Source: Marinobacter nauticus | Lineage (GTDB): Bacteria > Pseudomonadota > Gammaproteobacteria > Pseudomonadales > Oleiphilaceae | Direction: 5' to 3' | Assembly (NCBI RefSeq): GCF_003634635.1 | Contig: NZ_RBJB01000003.1 | Location: 1,029,127 to 1,093,126 of the forward strand | Length of the DNA stretch: 64,000 bases | Notes under the pieces: generated by a model | The model's input: the letters and a program-made list of their open reading frames with translations, nothing else | The model's database searches: none | What the model was told of the DNA's origin: nothing | Translations under genes and position numbers: made by a program | Shown: positions 52,633 to 61,619 of the stretch, piece by piece | Layout of the letters: every line of letters begins with the position of its first letter | How positions within the stretch are numbered: position 1 is the first letter of the stretch

Positions 52633-53928
52633 ATGACACAGACCTTTGACACCATCATCGTAGGCGCCGGCATGGTCGGCGCCGCACTTGCCACCGGGCT
52701 GGGCCAGCAGGGCATCCGCGTGGCCCTGATCGACCAGGCTTCCCCCGCCCCCTATCAGCCAGACAGCCACCCGGATATCCGGGTATCTGCCCTCAGCGCC
52801 GGCAGCGAACGCTATCTGGCCAGCCTGGGTGCCTGGCCGCGAATACTGGCCATGCGCGCTACCCCATATTGCCGCCTGGCGGTCTGGGACGAGACACCAA
52901 ATCCGCTCAAACGACTGGTGCCCCGAAGCCTGACCGAGGTGGCATTCGACGCCAACAGCCTGGGCGCGCCGCATCTTGGCCATATCGTTGAAAACAGCAT
53001 TACCCAACTGGCCCTGTGGCAAACTGCCGAAACGGAACCTGACGTCACCCTGATCACAGGCCACAGCGTTCGGGATCTGGTCCAGAGCGCAGAGTACGCC
53101 ACGGTGACCCTGGATGATGGCCGCCAGTTGCAGGCCCAGCTGGTGGTCGGCGCCGATGGCGCTATGTCCCGGGTGCGGGAATTGGCAGGTATCGGCGTTA
53201 CCCGGGATCAGTATGAGCAGCAGGCCATGGTGATTTCGGTGCGCTATCGGGGCGGCGTGGAAGACATTACCTGGCAGGGCTTTTACCCCAGCGGCCCCAG
53301 GGCCTTCCTGCCCCTGCACAGCGCCGGCGAGCAACACCCCGGAGAGAGCTGGGGCTCCCTCGTGTGGTACGACCACCCGGCCCGACTGGACGAACTCAAG
53401 GCCATGGACGAACAGCAACTGATGACCGAGATCCAGCAGCATTTCCCCGAACGACTACCGGAACTGACCCACATTGACGCCAGGGCCAGCTTTCCCATCG
53501 CCCGCCAGCATGCCAAGCACTATTACCAGAACCGGGTGGTGCTGGCAGGCGACGCCGCCCACACCATCAATCCGCTGGCGGGCCAGGGCGTCAATCTGGG
53601 CTTCCAGGACGCCCAGTGCCTGCAGGGCGTGCTGAAAGAAGCCCGGCGCGGGGGCGAAGACCTGGCCAGTGCGCACTGGCTCAAACTCTATGAACATCGC
53701 CGCCGGCCCGCCAACCAGCGGATGATGCTGACCATGGATCTGTTCTACCACCTGTTCAGCAATGCCATTCCGCCGGTGCACCTGGCCCGCAATCTCGGGC
53801 TTGGCGCGGCCCGGGTACTGCCGTTCGCACGCAATCGCGTCGCTCGCTACGCCATGGGCCTGGATGAACAGTTGCCCGCGCCGATTCAACAAATCGTTAA
53901 TCGCCTGCCCGGCCTGGGTGGCCTATAG
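52633..53928 (+). CDS. UbiH/UbiF/VisC-family FAD-dependent hydroxylase
   Basis: A 431-residue flavoprotein that probably adds a hydroxyl in ubiquinone synthesis. The FAD motif at the N-terminus is TIIVGAGMVGAALATGLGQQGIRVALID; the central DG motif is VVGADGAMSRVRELAGI; the C-terminal GD motif is VVLAGDAAHTINPLAGQGVNLGFQDAQCL. These are the Coq6/UbiH/UbiF signatures. Position specificity (C1, C5 or C6) cannot be assigned, so I give no symbol. AGGAA lies before the ATG. HIT follows 36 bp downstream. Confidence 0.92.
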   Translation: MTQTFDTIIVGAGMVGAALATGLGQQGIRVALIDQASPAPYQPDSHPDIRVSALSAGSERYLASLGAWPRILAMRATPYCRLAVWDETPNPLKRLVPRSLTEVAFDANSLGAPHLGHIVENSITQLALWQTAETEPDVTLITGHSVRDLVQSAEYATVTLDDGRQLQAQLVVGADGAMSRVRELAGIGVTRDQYEQQAMVISVRYRGGVEDITWQGFYPSGPRAFLPLHSAGEQHPGESWGSLVWYDHPARLDELKAMDEQQLMTEIQQHFPERLPELTHIDARASFPIARQHAKHYYQNRVVLAGDAAHTINPLAGQGVNLGFQDAQCLQGVLKEARRGGEDLASAHWLKLYEHRRRPANQRMMLTMDLFYHLFSNAIPPVHLARNLGLGAARVLPFARNRVARYAMGLDEQLPAPIQQIVNRLPGLGGL

Positions 53929-53964
53929 TGGCGTACGCGCATTTACTCGACACAAGGAGCCGTT

Positions 53965-54330
53965 ATGTCTGAAACCATCTTCACCAAGATCATCAACCGG
54001 GAAATTCCCGCCGACATCGTGTACGAAGACGACATCAGCCTGGCCTTCAAGGACATCAATCCACAGGCCCCGGTGCATCTGCTGATCATTCCGAAGAAAG
54101 CCATTGCCACCATCAATGACATTGAGGAAGACGACCGTGAGCTGGTCGGCCATCTTTACTGGGTGGCGGCAAAGCTGGCCAAAGACATGGGCTTTGCCGA
54201 CGATGGCTACCGGGTAGTGATGAACTGCGGTGAGAATTCCGGCCAGACCGTGTTCCACATTCACCTGCATCTGCTCGCCGGCAAGCCCCTGGGCTGGCCG
54301 CCATACACCGACAAGATGAAACAGGCCTGA
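53965..54330 (+). CDS. HIT-family nucleotide-binding protein (HinT-like)
   Basis: A 121-residue histidine-triad hydrolase. The triad is HIHLHL, with His98, His100 and His102. TIFTKIINREIPADIVYEDDISLAFKDINPQAPVHLLIIPKK is the standard N-terminus of HinT, which hydrolyses adenosine phosphoramidates. ACAAGGAG lies before ATG 53965. The unit ends at the terminator at 54365-54392. Confidence 0.93.
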   Translation: MSETIFTKIINREIPADIVYEDDISLAFKDINPQAPVHLLIIPKKAIATINDIEEDDRELVGHLYWVAAKLAKDMGFADDGYRVVMNCGENSGQTVFHIHLHLLAGKPLGWPPYTDKMKQA

Positions 54331-54364
54331 GCATCCTTCTCACAGACTTGTCTCACAGAATGAC

Positions 54365-54392
54365 AAAGGGCAGCACCGAGGCTGCCCTTTTT
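54365..54392. terminator. Bidirectional Rho-independent terminator between HIT and CNNM genes
   Basis: AAAGGGCAGC (54365-54374) and GCTGCCCTTT (54381-54390) pair perfectly around ACCGAG, followed by TT. It lies 35 bp after the HIT stop and directly at the CNNM gene stop on the other strand. The stem is the same as in the CsrB-like RNA terminator. Confidence 0.88.
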
Positions 54393-54394
54393 GG

Positions 54395-55417
54395 TTACTG
54401 TACGGCCGACCGCTTCAATCGTCGGCTCCAACGCTGTTTGGCATAGCGGCGCAGGTTGGAGACATTATCGGTCTCATCCATGATCTCCGTACCCAGCAGG
54501 GTTTCCAGAATATCCTCCAGAGTCACCACCCCAAGCCAGGTCCCCAGTTCGTCGTACACCACCGCAATGTGCTGGCGCTCCCGCAGCATTTCCGAAAACA
54601 GAAATTCGATGTTGGTGTTGGCTTTTACCTGCTTGATCTGGCGCAGCCGGCTTTGCAGGTCGTCATCGTCGCTCATGCTGATCAGGTCTGCCCGATGCAC
54701 GTACCCCAAAGTCTCCCCGTCTTCGTCAATCATCGGGTAGCGTGAAAACGGCGACTTCATCACTTTATCCCGGAATTCCGGCACGGTGGTGTCCGGATCA
54801 ATAAATTTGCACACCGTGCGGGGGGTCATGATGGAACTGACCTTGATCTCGTGGAAACGAAGTACGTTGTGGATAATCCGGCGCTCTTCCTCATCCAGAG
54901 CCTGCTGATCACGGCCGATCTCTACCAGCGCACTGATTTCGGCCCGGATGTCGGTATCGCCGTCACCCGGGGCAATCCTGCGCGTAACCTGCTTCGACAG
55001 CCAGACAAACGGCAGCAGGGCTTTCATCATGAATCCCAGCACCGCCGGCAGCGAAGGGGCGATCACACGCCAGTACTTGGCGCCGATGGTTTTCGGGATG
55101 ATTTCCGAAAAGATCAGGATCGCCAGGGTCATCGCCGCTGACGCCGCACCCAGCCAGACCTCACCGAAGACAACCGCCACCTGGGCTCCAACGCCGGTAG
55201 CGCCGGCCGTATGGGCAATGGTATTGAGGGTCAGGATCGCGGAAAGCGGATCGTCGATTTCATCCTTGAGCCGGCGCAAGCGTGCAAACAGTTGCGGCCG
55301 ATCATTTTTCAGGGACGCGATGTAACTGGGCGTGATAGACAGCAGGGCTGCTTCGAGAATAGAACAGAGAAATGAAAAGCCGATGGAGATAATCGCGAAT
55401 GCGACAAGGAGAATCAT
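54395..55417 (-). CDS. CNNM transmembrane-domain protein with CBS pair
   Basis: A 340-residue inner-membrane protein. The N-terminal CNNM/DUF21 domain (about 1-150) has three to four helices and the signature CSILEAALLSITPSYIASL, plus LIFSEIIPKTIGAKY. The CBS pair (about 190-310) has VSSIMTPRTVCKFID, SRYPMIDEDGETLGYVHRADL and IAVVYDELGTWLGVVTLEDILETLLG. The CorC_HlyC domain that many relatives carry at the C-terminus is missing. Relatives take part in magnesium or sodium export; older annotations call them hemolysin-like. phoU is upstream, 102 bp away. Confidence 0.88.
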   Translation of the reverse strand: MILLVAFAIISIGFSFLCSILEAALLSITPSYIASLKNDRPQLFARLRRLKDEIDDPLSAILTLNTIAHTAGATGVGAQVAVVFGEVWLGAASAAMTLAILIFSEIIPKTIGAKYWRVIAPSLPAVLGFMMKALLPFVWLSKQVTRRIAPGDGDTDIRAEISALVEIGRDQQALDEEERRIIHNVLRFHEIKVSSIMTPRTVCKFIDPDTTVPEFRDKVMKSPFSRYPMIDEDGETLGYVHRADLISMSDDDDLQSRLRQIKQVKANTNIEFLFSEMLRERQHIAVVYDELGTWLGVVTLEDILETLLGTEIMDETDNVSNLRRYAKQRWSRRLKRSAVQ

Positions 55418-55519
55418 AGGGCCTCAGAAATGGATTTGTCCCCGCCATGATAGCGCAACTGCGGGCAGGGACAAGAGCGGAAACGGCCACCAAAAGCAGC
55501 CGTTTCCAGCCACCTGGGA

Positions 55520-56242
55520 TTAGCGGCCAACCACCCGTTCTGCTTCCTCCATCGGGGTATGGCGAACGTCTTCGCCCTTGACCATGAAGATCACGTTCTC
55601 GGCAATGTTGCAGGCATGATCGCCCACCCTTTCCAGAGCACGAAGCACCCACATCACTGACATGCAGCGGGAAATATTGCGGGTATCTTCCATCATGAAG
55701 GTCAGCAGGGTGCGGGCAGCAGCCTGGTACTCTTCATCCACTCGCTTGTCCTCTTTCATGATCCGCAGTGCCTGCTCGGAATCCAGCCGGGCAAAGGCAT
55801 CCAGTGCATCATGCAGCATGGTCAGCACATGGTTGCCAATGTGACGGATTTCGACGTAACCGCGGGGCGCCTGACCTTCCTCCACCAGCTTGATGGCCAT
55901 TTTGGCAATCTTTTTGGCTTCGTCTCCAACCCGCTCCAGATCCGCCACCATCTTGATCACAGAAATCACCAGGCGCAGGTCCCGGGCAGTGGGCTGACGA
56001 CGGGCGATGATCAGAGTGGCCTCTTCGTCCAGGTCCACTTCCATTTTATCGACTTTCTTGTCGTTGGCGCGCACTTCCTCCGCCAGGTGGCTATCGCCAT
56101 CAACCAGGGCCTGCACTGCCCTTTCGACCTGGGTTTCCACCATTCCACCCATCTTGAGGAACTGGGTCTTCAGCTCCATCAGTTCATCATTGAACTTGTG
56201 GGAAATGTGATCCCCGTAAACGTCGTCCTTTTTATTAGGCAT
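55520..56242 (-). CDS. phoU: Phosphate signalling complex protein PhoU
   Basis: Links PstSCAB to PhoR so that the Pho regulon is off when phosphate is ample. It has 240 residues, two three-helix PhoU repeats, and the metal-binding motif versions DKKVDKMEVDLDEEA and DKRVDEEYQAAARTLLTFMMEDTRNISRCMSVMWVLRALERVGDHACNIAENVIF. VISVIKMVADLERVGDEAKKIAK is the matching motif in the first half. It starts 31 bp after the pstB stop, within the pst operon. Confidence 0.97.
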   Translation of the reverse strand: MPNKKDDVYGDHISHKFNDELMELKTQFLKMGGMVETQVERAVQALVDGDSHLAEEVRANDKKVDKMEVDLDEEATLIIARRQPTARDLRLVISVIKMVADLERVGDEAKKIAKMAIKLVEEGQAPRGYVEIRHIGNHVLTMLHDALDAFARLDSEQALRIMKEDKRVDEEYQAAARTLLTFMMEDTRNISRCMSVMWVLRALERVGDHACNIAENVIFMVKGEDVRHTPMEEAERVVGR

Positions 56243-56273
56243 AGTGTCTGTCTCCGTTATCCCCGAACATGCA

Positions 56274-57161
56274 TCAGCCGAAACGGCCGGTAATGTATGA
56301 CTCCGTCAGCTCATGTTCCGGAGAGGTGAATACTTTGTCGGTTTCGTTCACTTCCACCAGGTGGCCAAGGTGGAAGTAGGCGGTGCGATGGGACACCCGG
56401 GCCGCCTGCTGCATGGAGTGGGTCACAATGACAATGGTATAGCTCTCGGACAGCTCCGCAATCAGCTCCTCAACCTTGGCCGTGGCAATCGGGTCGAGTG
56501 CGGAACAGGGTTCGTCCATCAACACCACCTCCGGGCTCACGGCAATCGCGCGGGCAATACACAGCCGCTGCTGCTGGCCACCGGACATCCCGGTGGCGGT
56601 GGCATCCAGACGGTCTTTTACTTCGTTCCAGAGCCCCGCCTTGCGCAGGCTGTTCTCCACAATGTCATCCAGATCGGACTTGCGATTGGCCAGGCCGTGG
56701 ATGCGTGGGCCATACGCCACGTTATCGTAGATCGACTTGGGAAACGGGTTCGGCTTCTGGAACACCATGCCCACTCGAGCACGCAACTCCACCACATCCC
56801 GCTTGGAATCGTAGATGTCCTGCTCGTCCAGCTGCAGCGAGCCCTTGACCCGACAGATGTCGATGCTGTCGTTCATGCGGTTCAGGCAACGCAGGAAGGT
56901 GGACTTGCCACAGCCCGACGGCCCGATAAACGCAATCACCTCGTTACGGGCAATATCCAGGCTGATGTTCTTGATGGCCCGGTCTTCACCGTAGAAGACC
57001 TCGACGTTGCGCAACTTGAACTTGGGATCGTCGGCAAACGGCGTTCCGACCGTTTTACCCTCTTCAATCACTGTCTCTGCCGGTCGTTCATCCTGCACCG
57101 GAATGGCCTTCTCTTCAGGCACATCAGCCTCACTGGTTACCGTTGTATTCAGGGTATTCAT
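56274..57161 (-). CDS. pstB: Phosphate ABC transporter ATP-binding protein
   Basis: ATPase of the high-affinity phosphate importer. It has 295 residues from ATG 57161, after GAGGAG. The N-terminal extension of about 45 residues is acidic and unusual, as PstB is normally about 257. Walker A is GPSGCGKST, the signature is [16 protein letters not shown], and Walker B is [37 protein letters not shown] is specific to PstB. The start is 11 bp after the pstA stop. Confidence 0.97.
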   Translation of the reverse strand: MNTLNTTVTSEADVPEEKAIPVQDERPAETVIEEGKTVGTPFADDPKFKLRNVEVFYGEDRAIKNISLDIARNEVIAFIGPSGCGKSTFLRCLNRMNDSIDICRVKGSLQLDEQDIYDSKRDVVELRARVGMVFQKPNPFPKSIYDNVAYGPRIHGLANRKSDLDDIVENSLRKAGLWNEVKDRLDATATGMSGGQQQRLCIARAIAVSPEVVLMDEPCSALDPIATAKVEELIAELSESYTIVIVTHSMQQAARVSHRTAYFHLGHLVEVNETDKVFTSPEHELTESYITGRFG

Positions 57162-57172
57162 AAAACTCCTCC

Positions 57173-58447
57173 TCACCACCGGCGCTCAAGACGCTTACGA
57201 AGCCAGATGGCCAATGCATTCATTCCAATCAGGAAAGTCAGCAGCACCATGATGGCTGCTGACGCTCGTTCGATAAAGGCAAGCTCCGGGCTGCCGGCCC
57301 ACAGGAACACCTGTACAGGCAATACCGTGGCGGAATCGAAGAAACCATCGGGCACATCCACGATAAAGGCCACCATGCCAATCAACAGCAAGGGTGCAGT
57401 TTCTCCCAGCGCCTGGGCCATGCCGATGATGGAACCGGTCAGCATACCCGGCATGGCCAGCGGCAGCACATGGTGCAACACCACCTGCATTTTGGAGGCA
57501 CCGATGCCCTCGGCCGCCTCACGGATGGAAGGCGGCACACTCTTGATCGCCGCACGGCTGGAAATAATGATAGTGGGCAGGGTCATCAGGGTCAGTACCA
57601 GACCACCCACCACCGGCACCGAACGCGGCATGCCGAACAGGTTGATGAACACGGCCAGACCCAGCAGACCGAAGATGATTGAGGGTACCGCCGCCAGGTT
57701 GTTGATGTTGACCTCAATGAAGTCGGTCAGTTTGTTCTGGGGCGCAAACTCCTCCAGATAGATGGCCGCAGCCACCCCGATCGGGAACGACAGCGCCAGA
57801 GTCACAACCATGGTCAGCAAAGAGCCAACAATCGCCCCGAGAATGCCGGCACGGGACGGATCCCGGGAGTCGCCACGGCTGAAAAACACATCGTTGAAAC
57901 CGGTATCCACCACGCCGCGCTCATACAGAGCATCCACCCAGCCGCGCTGCTTTTCATTGAGCTTGATGGAGTAACTCGCATCCCCGGCATGTTTGACGTA
58001 CACATCCACATCGGTATGGGACAGGAAGGTCATGGTCTGGGTGGTGTTGAGCAACTCGGGGTTTTCCCGAAGCGCATCCCGTAACTGATTGGAGGCATAG
58101 GGGTTGATCAGATCACGGACATCGTCCCTGTCCGACTCCCCGGCCTCAGGGATTTCTTTCATCAAGGCGCGGATCAAGGGCTCGACAAAGTCGGCCATTT
58201 TCATCTGGCGTTCGTCGGACGCGTCGTCCAGATACATGGCCTCACCGTCGATATCCACCTCCAGGGTAACGGTGGTTTTGATAAAGGCGGTATGGCCCTT
58301 GCCAATAATATCGGCAAACAGGATCACCAGAGCCGACAGGGCAATGGCGATGGCAGCGATACCATAGGCACGGAAGCGGCGTTCCTTGCGGTAACGGCGC
58401 TTGAGCGACTGGCGGACAAGTTCCGCCTGTGAACGTTGATCAGTCAT
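57173..58447 (-). CDS. pstA: Phosphate ABC transporter permease PstA, with large periplasmic domain
   Basis: Membrane component of the phosphate importer. I start at ATG 58447 ([10 protein letters not shown]), 8 bp inside the end of pstC. It has 424 residues, far longer than E. coli PstA (296). After the first helix there is a periplasmic insert of about 140 residues ([16 protein letters not shown] through [13 protein letters not shown]). Then comes the standard permease core: [29 protein letters not shown], the EAA loop [29 protein letters not shown] and [16 protein letters not shown]. Such large PstA forms occur in Pseudomonas-type bacteria. Confidence 0.95.
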   Translation of the reverse strand: MTDQRSQAELVRQSLKRRYRKERRFRAYGIAAIAIALSALVILFADIIGKGHTAFIKTTVTLEVDIDGEAMYLDDASDERQMKMADFVEPLIRALMKEIPEAGESDRDDVRDLINPYASNQLRDALRENPELLNTTQTMTFLSHTDVDVYVKHAGDASYSIKLNEKQRGWVDALYERGVVDTGFNDVFFSRGDSRDPSRAGILGAIVGSLLTMVVTLALSFPIGVAAAIYLEEFAPQNKLTDFIEVNINNLAAVPSIIFGLLGLAVFINLFGMPRSVPVVGGLVLTLMTLPTIIISSRAAIKSVPPSIREAAEGIGASKMQVVLHHVLPLAMPGMLTGSIIGMAQALGETAPLLLIGMVAFIVDVPDGFFDSATVLPVQVFLWAGSPELAFIERASAAIMVLLTFLIGMNALAIWLRKRLERRW

Positions 58448-59828
58448 ACTGTTCCCGATATTTGCGGACAATTTTCAGAGCAATAACGTTAAGCAGGAGC
58501 GTGGCCAGGAACAGCATCGCACCCAGGGCGAAGGCGGCCAGAGTTTTGGCGCTGTCGAACTCCTGGTCACCGGTCAGCAGGGTGACAATCTGCACGGTTA
58601 CGGTGGTCACCGATTCCAGCGGGTTAGCGGTCAGATTCGCCGCCAGGCCTGCAGCCATCACCACGATCATCGTTTCACCAATGGCCCGGGATACCGCCAG
58701 CAGTATCCCGCCCATGATCCCGGGCAACGCCGCAGGAAAGATAACCTTTTTCATGGTCTCGGACTGGGTGGCGCCGAGCGCCAGCGAACCATCCCGGAGC
58801 GTTTGCGGCACGGCGTTGATAACGTCGTCGGAAAGAGAAGAAACGAAAGGAATAATCATGATGCCCATCACCCCACCGGCTGCCAGGGCACTTTGGGAAG
58901 ACGCATTGATACCCAGGGAAGCGGCAAAATCACTGATAAACGGCGCCACCGTCAGGGCGGCAAAAAAGCCGTAAACCACAGTCGGGATACCCGCCAGCAT
59001 TTCCAGCAGCGGCTTGAAAATACCCCGTACCCGCTTGTTGGCATACTCAGACAGATAGATGGCCGATAACAGCCCTACCGGGACCGCAACCACCATGGCA
59101 ATGGCAGAGATCAGCAGCGTGCCTGTAAACAGGGGCACCATCCCGAAGGCGCCCTCGGCTGCCACCTGATCGGCGCGCAACGCCGTCTGGGGGCTCCACT
59201 GGGTGCCGAAGAAAAACTCAAAGAAGGAAATCTTCTGGAAGAAACGGAAGGTCTCAAAGGCAACCGAAAAGACAATGCCAACCGTGGTGAGGATCGCCAG
59301 CGCAGCACAGGCGAAAAAGATCCACTTCAGGGTGGTTTCAACCTGGCTCCGGGCATTCAGCTTCGGGCTGATCCGGATCCAGCCCAGAAAGCCGGCCAGC
59401 ACTGCAACGGCCACAACCAGAACCGACATGTAGAGCCGACTTTGAGCACGCAACGCCTGCAACCGCTCGGCTGCCTCGGCAATCGGAGCCTCGACAAAGC
59501 CCGGAGGCAGGGCGCCACTGGCCACATTGCTGATTTTGCTGAGCAGCAGACTGGCCTGCCCTGCCCCTTCCGGCACCAGGTCTGGTGGCAGGGAGCCGAT
59601 CACCAGCAACTGAATGACTTTACCCTGAAATGCCGCCCACAGTGCCAGCACAATCAATGCCGGAATGCCGCACCAGAGCGCAGCACGGGCACCGTAATAG
59701 AACGGCAGGGATTTGAGATGCCGGATACCACCCATAGGCATGGCCAATGAGCGGGAGCGGGCATATCCAAGACCATAAGCCACCACCACGAAGGCAATGA
59801 CCAATAGCATGAGGTTAGCCGGTTGCAT
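58440..59828 (-). CDS. pstC: Phosphate ABC transporter permease PstC
   Basis: The second membrane component. It has 462 residues, with extra helices and a periplasmic stretch at the N-terminus compared with E. coli PstC (319). The permease core is GTLLISAIAMVVAVPVGLLSAIYLSEYA, LEMLAGIPTVVYGFFA, the EAA loop TLRDGSLALGATQSETMKKVIFPAALPGIMGG and LAVSRAIGETMIVVMAAG. AGGAA lies before ATG 59828. pstS is 141 bp upstream, with a strong hairpin between them. Confidence 0.96.
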   Translation of the reverse strand: MQPANLMLLVIAFVVVAYGLGYARSRSLAMPMGGIRHLKSLPFYYGARAALWCGIPALIVLALWAAFQGKVIQLLVIGSLPPDLVPEGAGQASLLLSKISNVASGALPPGFVEAPIAEAAERLQALRAQSRLYMSVLVVAVAVLAGFLGWIRISPKLNARSQVETTLKWIFFACAALAILTTVGIVFSVAFETFRFFQKISFFEFFFGTQWSPQTALRADQVAAEGAFGMVPLFTGTLLISAIAMVVAVPVGLLSAIYLSEYANKRVRGIFKPLLEMLAGIPTVVYGFFAALTVAPFISDFAASLGINASSQSALAAGGVMGIMIIPFVSSLSDDVINAVPQTLRDGSLALGATQSETMKKVIFPAALPGIMGGILLAVSRAIGETMIVVMAAGLAANLTANPLESVTTVTVQIVTLLTGDQEFDSAKTLAAFALGAMLFLATLLLNVIALKIVRKYREQYD

Positions 59829-59908
59829 GAAAATTCCTGTTTGACACGTTTAGCAGGTCACAAGTGTAAAGCGTAAAAAACCAATTCGCACTTTCAACTA
59901 TCTTACGT

Positions 59909-59946
59909 GCGAAAGGGTGCGGCCCTTCAGAGACGCACCCTTTCGC
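59909..59946 (-). other. Strong hairpin between pstS and pstC
   Basis: The arms at 59909-59921 and 59934-59946 (GCGAAAGGGTGCG and CGCACCCTTTCGC) pair perfectly over 13 bp with a 12-base loop. It lies 23 bp after the pstS stop. A T-run is missing on the minus strand, so it probably stabilises the pstS mRNA or ends part of the transcripts. This would give more PstS than permease, as in other ABC operons. Confidence 0.75.
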
Positions 59947-59969
59947 TCACTACTCGCGGTAGTCCGCGC

Positions 59970-61019
59970 TTACATCAGCTCGTCTTTGGTCAGGTTAGGC
60001 ATCTTTTCAGCCTTCTCCTGCAGATCCATCAGCGCATCGCGCGGCGGAACGATCAGACCAACGCTTTTCAGGTAGCCATTCGGGCCCATGGCGCCCATGC
60101 CGGTGAACTCCTGAGCGTATTCCTGGATACCGGGAACCACGCCCACGTGGGCTTTCTTCACGTAGAAGAACAGTGAACGGGCAACCGGGTAGTCATCGGC
60201 AGCGATACCTTCGGCAGTCGGAACCTTGCCGTTCAGAGTAGCGGCCTGCAGACGATCAGCATTCTCTTCCAGGAAGCTGTAACCGAAGACGCCGTACATG
60301 CCGGTATCACCAATCAGTTTCTGGACGATCAGGTTGTCATTCTCACCCGCTTCGATGAAAGCGCCGTCTTCGCGAATGCTCTGACACACACCTTCCATGT
60401 CATCTTCACTCATGTTGGCAACCGCAGGCAGGTCTTCACAGCCGCCCTGCAGAGCCAGCTCGTTGAAGGAGTCACGGGTACCGGAAGTCGGAGGCGGCCC
60501 CATCACACGGATCGGCTTGTTCGGCAGACTGGAATCGATGTCGCTCCAGTTCTTGTACGGGTTGGCGATCAGCTCATTCTCGTTTTTCGGGTTGGGTACT
60601 TCTTTACCCAGCGCCAGGAACAGCTGCTCCAGGGTTACTTCAAGATTTTCGGCTTCTTTGGAGCTGGCGATCACGATGCCGTCAGAACCAATGCGGAACT
60701 CGGTGATGTCCTTCACGCCGTTGCTCTGGCACAGATCAAACTCGGACGGCTTCATACGACGGGAAGCGTTGGTGATGTCCGGGTGCTGGGTGCCTACGCC
60801 CTGACAGAACAGCTTCAGGCCGCCACCGGAGCCGGTGGATTCCAGCTTGGGTGTCGGGAAATCGGTGTTGGCACCAAAACGCTCGGCTACCACAGTAGCG
60901 AACGGATACACGGTGGAAGAGCCCACGATGCTGATGGTGTCGCGGGCCATGGCCGGTGCAGACAGGGCGGCAACAGAGCCGGCCAGCGCAACGGTTGCAA
61001 GTGCTTTGTTCAGTTTCAT
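59970..61019 (-). CDS. pstS: Phosphate ABC transporter substrate-binding protein
   Basis: Periplasmic high-affinity phosphate-binding protein. It has 349 residues from ATG 61019; a GTG at 61022, one codon earlier, has slightly better spacing to GGAG. A signal peptide (about 1-26, ending SAPAMARD) is clear. The ligand loops are IVGSSTVYPFATVV, ESTGSGGGLKLFCQG, NASRRMKPSE, and GPPPTSGTRDSFNEL. This is the longer Pseudomonas-type PstS. Its promoter has a Pho box with correct -10 spacing. It heads pstSCAB-phoU. Confidence 0.95.
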   Translation of the reverse strand: MKLNKALATVALAGSVAALSAPAMARDTISIVGSSTVYPFATVVAERFGANTDFPTPKLESTGSGGGLKLFCQGVGTQHPDITNASRRMKPSEFDLCQSNGVKDITEFRIGSDGIVIASSKEAENLEVTLEQLFLALGKEVPNPKNENELIANPYKNWSDIDSSLPNKPIRVMGPPPTSGTRDSFNELALQGGCEDLPAVANMSEDDMEGVCQSIREDGAFIEAGENDNLIVQKLIGDTGMYGVFGYSFLEENADRLQAATLNGKVPTAEGIAADDYPVARSLFFYVKKAHVGVVPGIQEYAQEFTGMGAMGPNGYLKSVGLIVPPRDALMDLQEKAEKMPNLTKDELM

Positions 61020-61080
61020 CACGTCGAGTCTCCATTATTTACTTTGGACGTTGTGTCGGATGTGCTTTACCGATGACTGC

Positions 61081-61114
61081 ATCCTAGGGGCACTCTGTGA
61101 CAACTTTGTTACAG
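61081..61114 (-). promoter_or_regulatory. Pho box and -10 element of the pst operon
   Basis: Read on the minus strand, CTGTAAC-AAAG-TTGTCAC (61114 to 61097) is a PhoB direct repeat with 11-bp period, matching the consensus in 12 of 14 half-site positions. Exactly 10 bp downstream is TAGGAT (61086 to 61081) as -10. Transcription would start about 55 bp before pstS. Confidence 0.8.
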
Positions 61115-61214
61115 CTTTTGAAATATAGCTGTCATTGTTCAAATTTTCTTGCAGCCCCGCGCCAGCCCGTTACCATGCACAGAAAACAACTCACAAGCTG
61201 TACAGGCGATCCTG

Positions 61215-61619
61215 ATGACTGCGTACGATGATGACAAACCGGCCCCCCGGGGCGAGATGATGCTGCAGGTGGTGCCACTGCCGTCAGACACCAATGCCAA
61301 CGGCGACGTCTTCGCCGGCTGGCTGGTCAAACAGATGGATATTGCGGCAGCGACCATGGCCGGTCGCATTTCCCAGGGCCGTAATGCCACCGTCGCGATG
61401 GACAGAATGGAGTTTCTGTCACCCTTGCGTGTGGGCTCCCAGGTGGGCTGCTACTGTGAATTGGTGGACATCGGCCGCAGCTCCATGAAAATCAACGTGG
61501 AAGTCTGGACACTGGACCGCGCCTCCAAGACACCCCGCAAGGTGACTGAAGGTCTGTTCGTGTACGTGGCGATTGATGAGCATGGGCGCATCCGGGAAGT
61601 CCCGGAGCAGAATCACTAA
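61215..61619 (+). CDS. Acyl-CoA thioesterase, hotdog fold (YciA-like)
   Basis: A 134-residue single hotdog domain. I start at ATG 61215 with AGG 9 bases upstream. PLPSDTNANGDVFAGWLVKQMDIAAATMAGRISQGRNATVAMDRMEFLSPLRVGS has the catalytic Asn/Asp pattern of YciA-type thioesterases; VFVYVA-type ending is present as GLFVYVAIDEHGR. It acts on acyl-CoA, but its chain-length preference is unknown. The start is divergent from pstS. The last 4 bp overlap the glycosyltransferase gene. Confidence 0.9.
   Translation: MTAYDDDKPAPRGEMMLQVVPLPSDTNANGDVFAGWLVKQMDIAAATMAGRISQGRNATVAMDRMEFLSPLRVGSQVGCYCELVDIGRSSMKINVEVWTLDRASKTPRKVTEGLFVYVAIDEHGRIREVPEQNH

Noticed and set aside
56313-57761. Plus-strand open frame of 482 codons across pstB and pstA
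   Set aside because: Crosses two well-supported pst genes on the other strand; shadow frame of high GC.
61129-61135. Second Pho box for the thioesterase gene
   Set aside because: A single perfect half-site only; no partner at 11 bp on either side.
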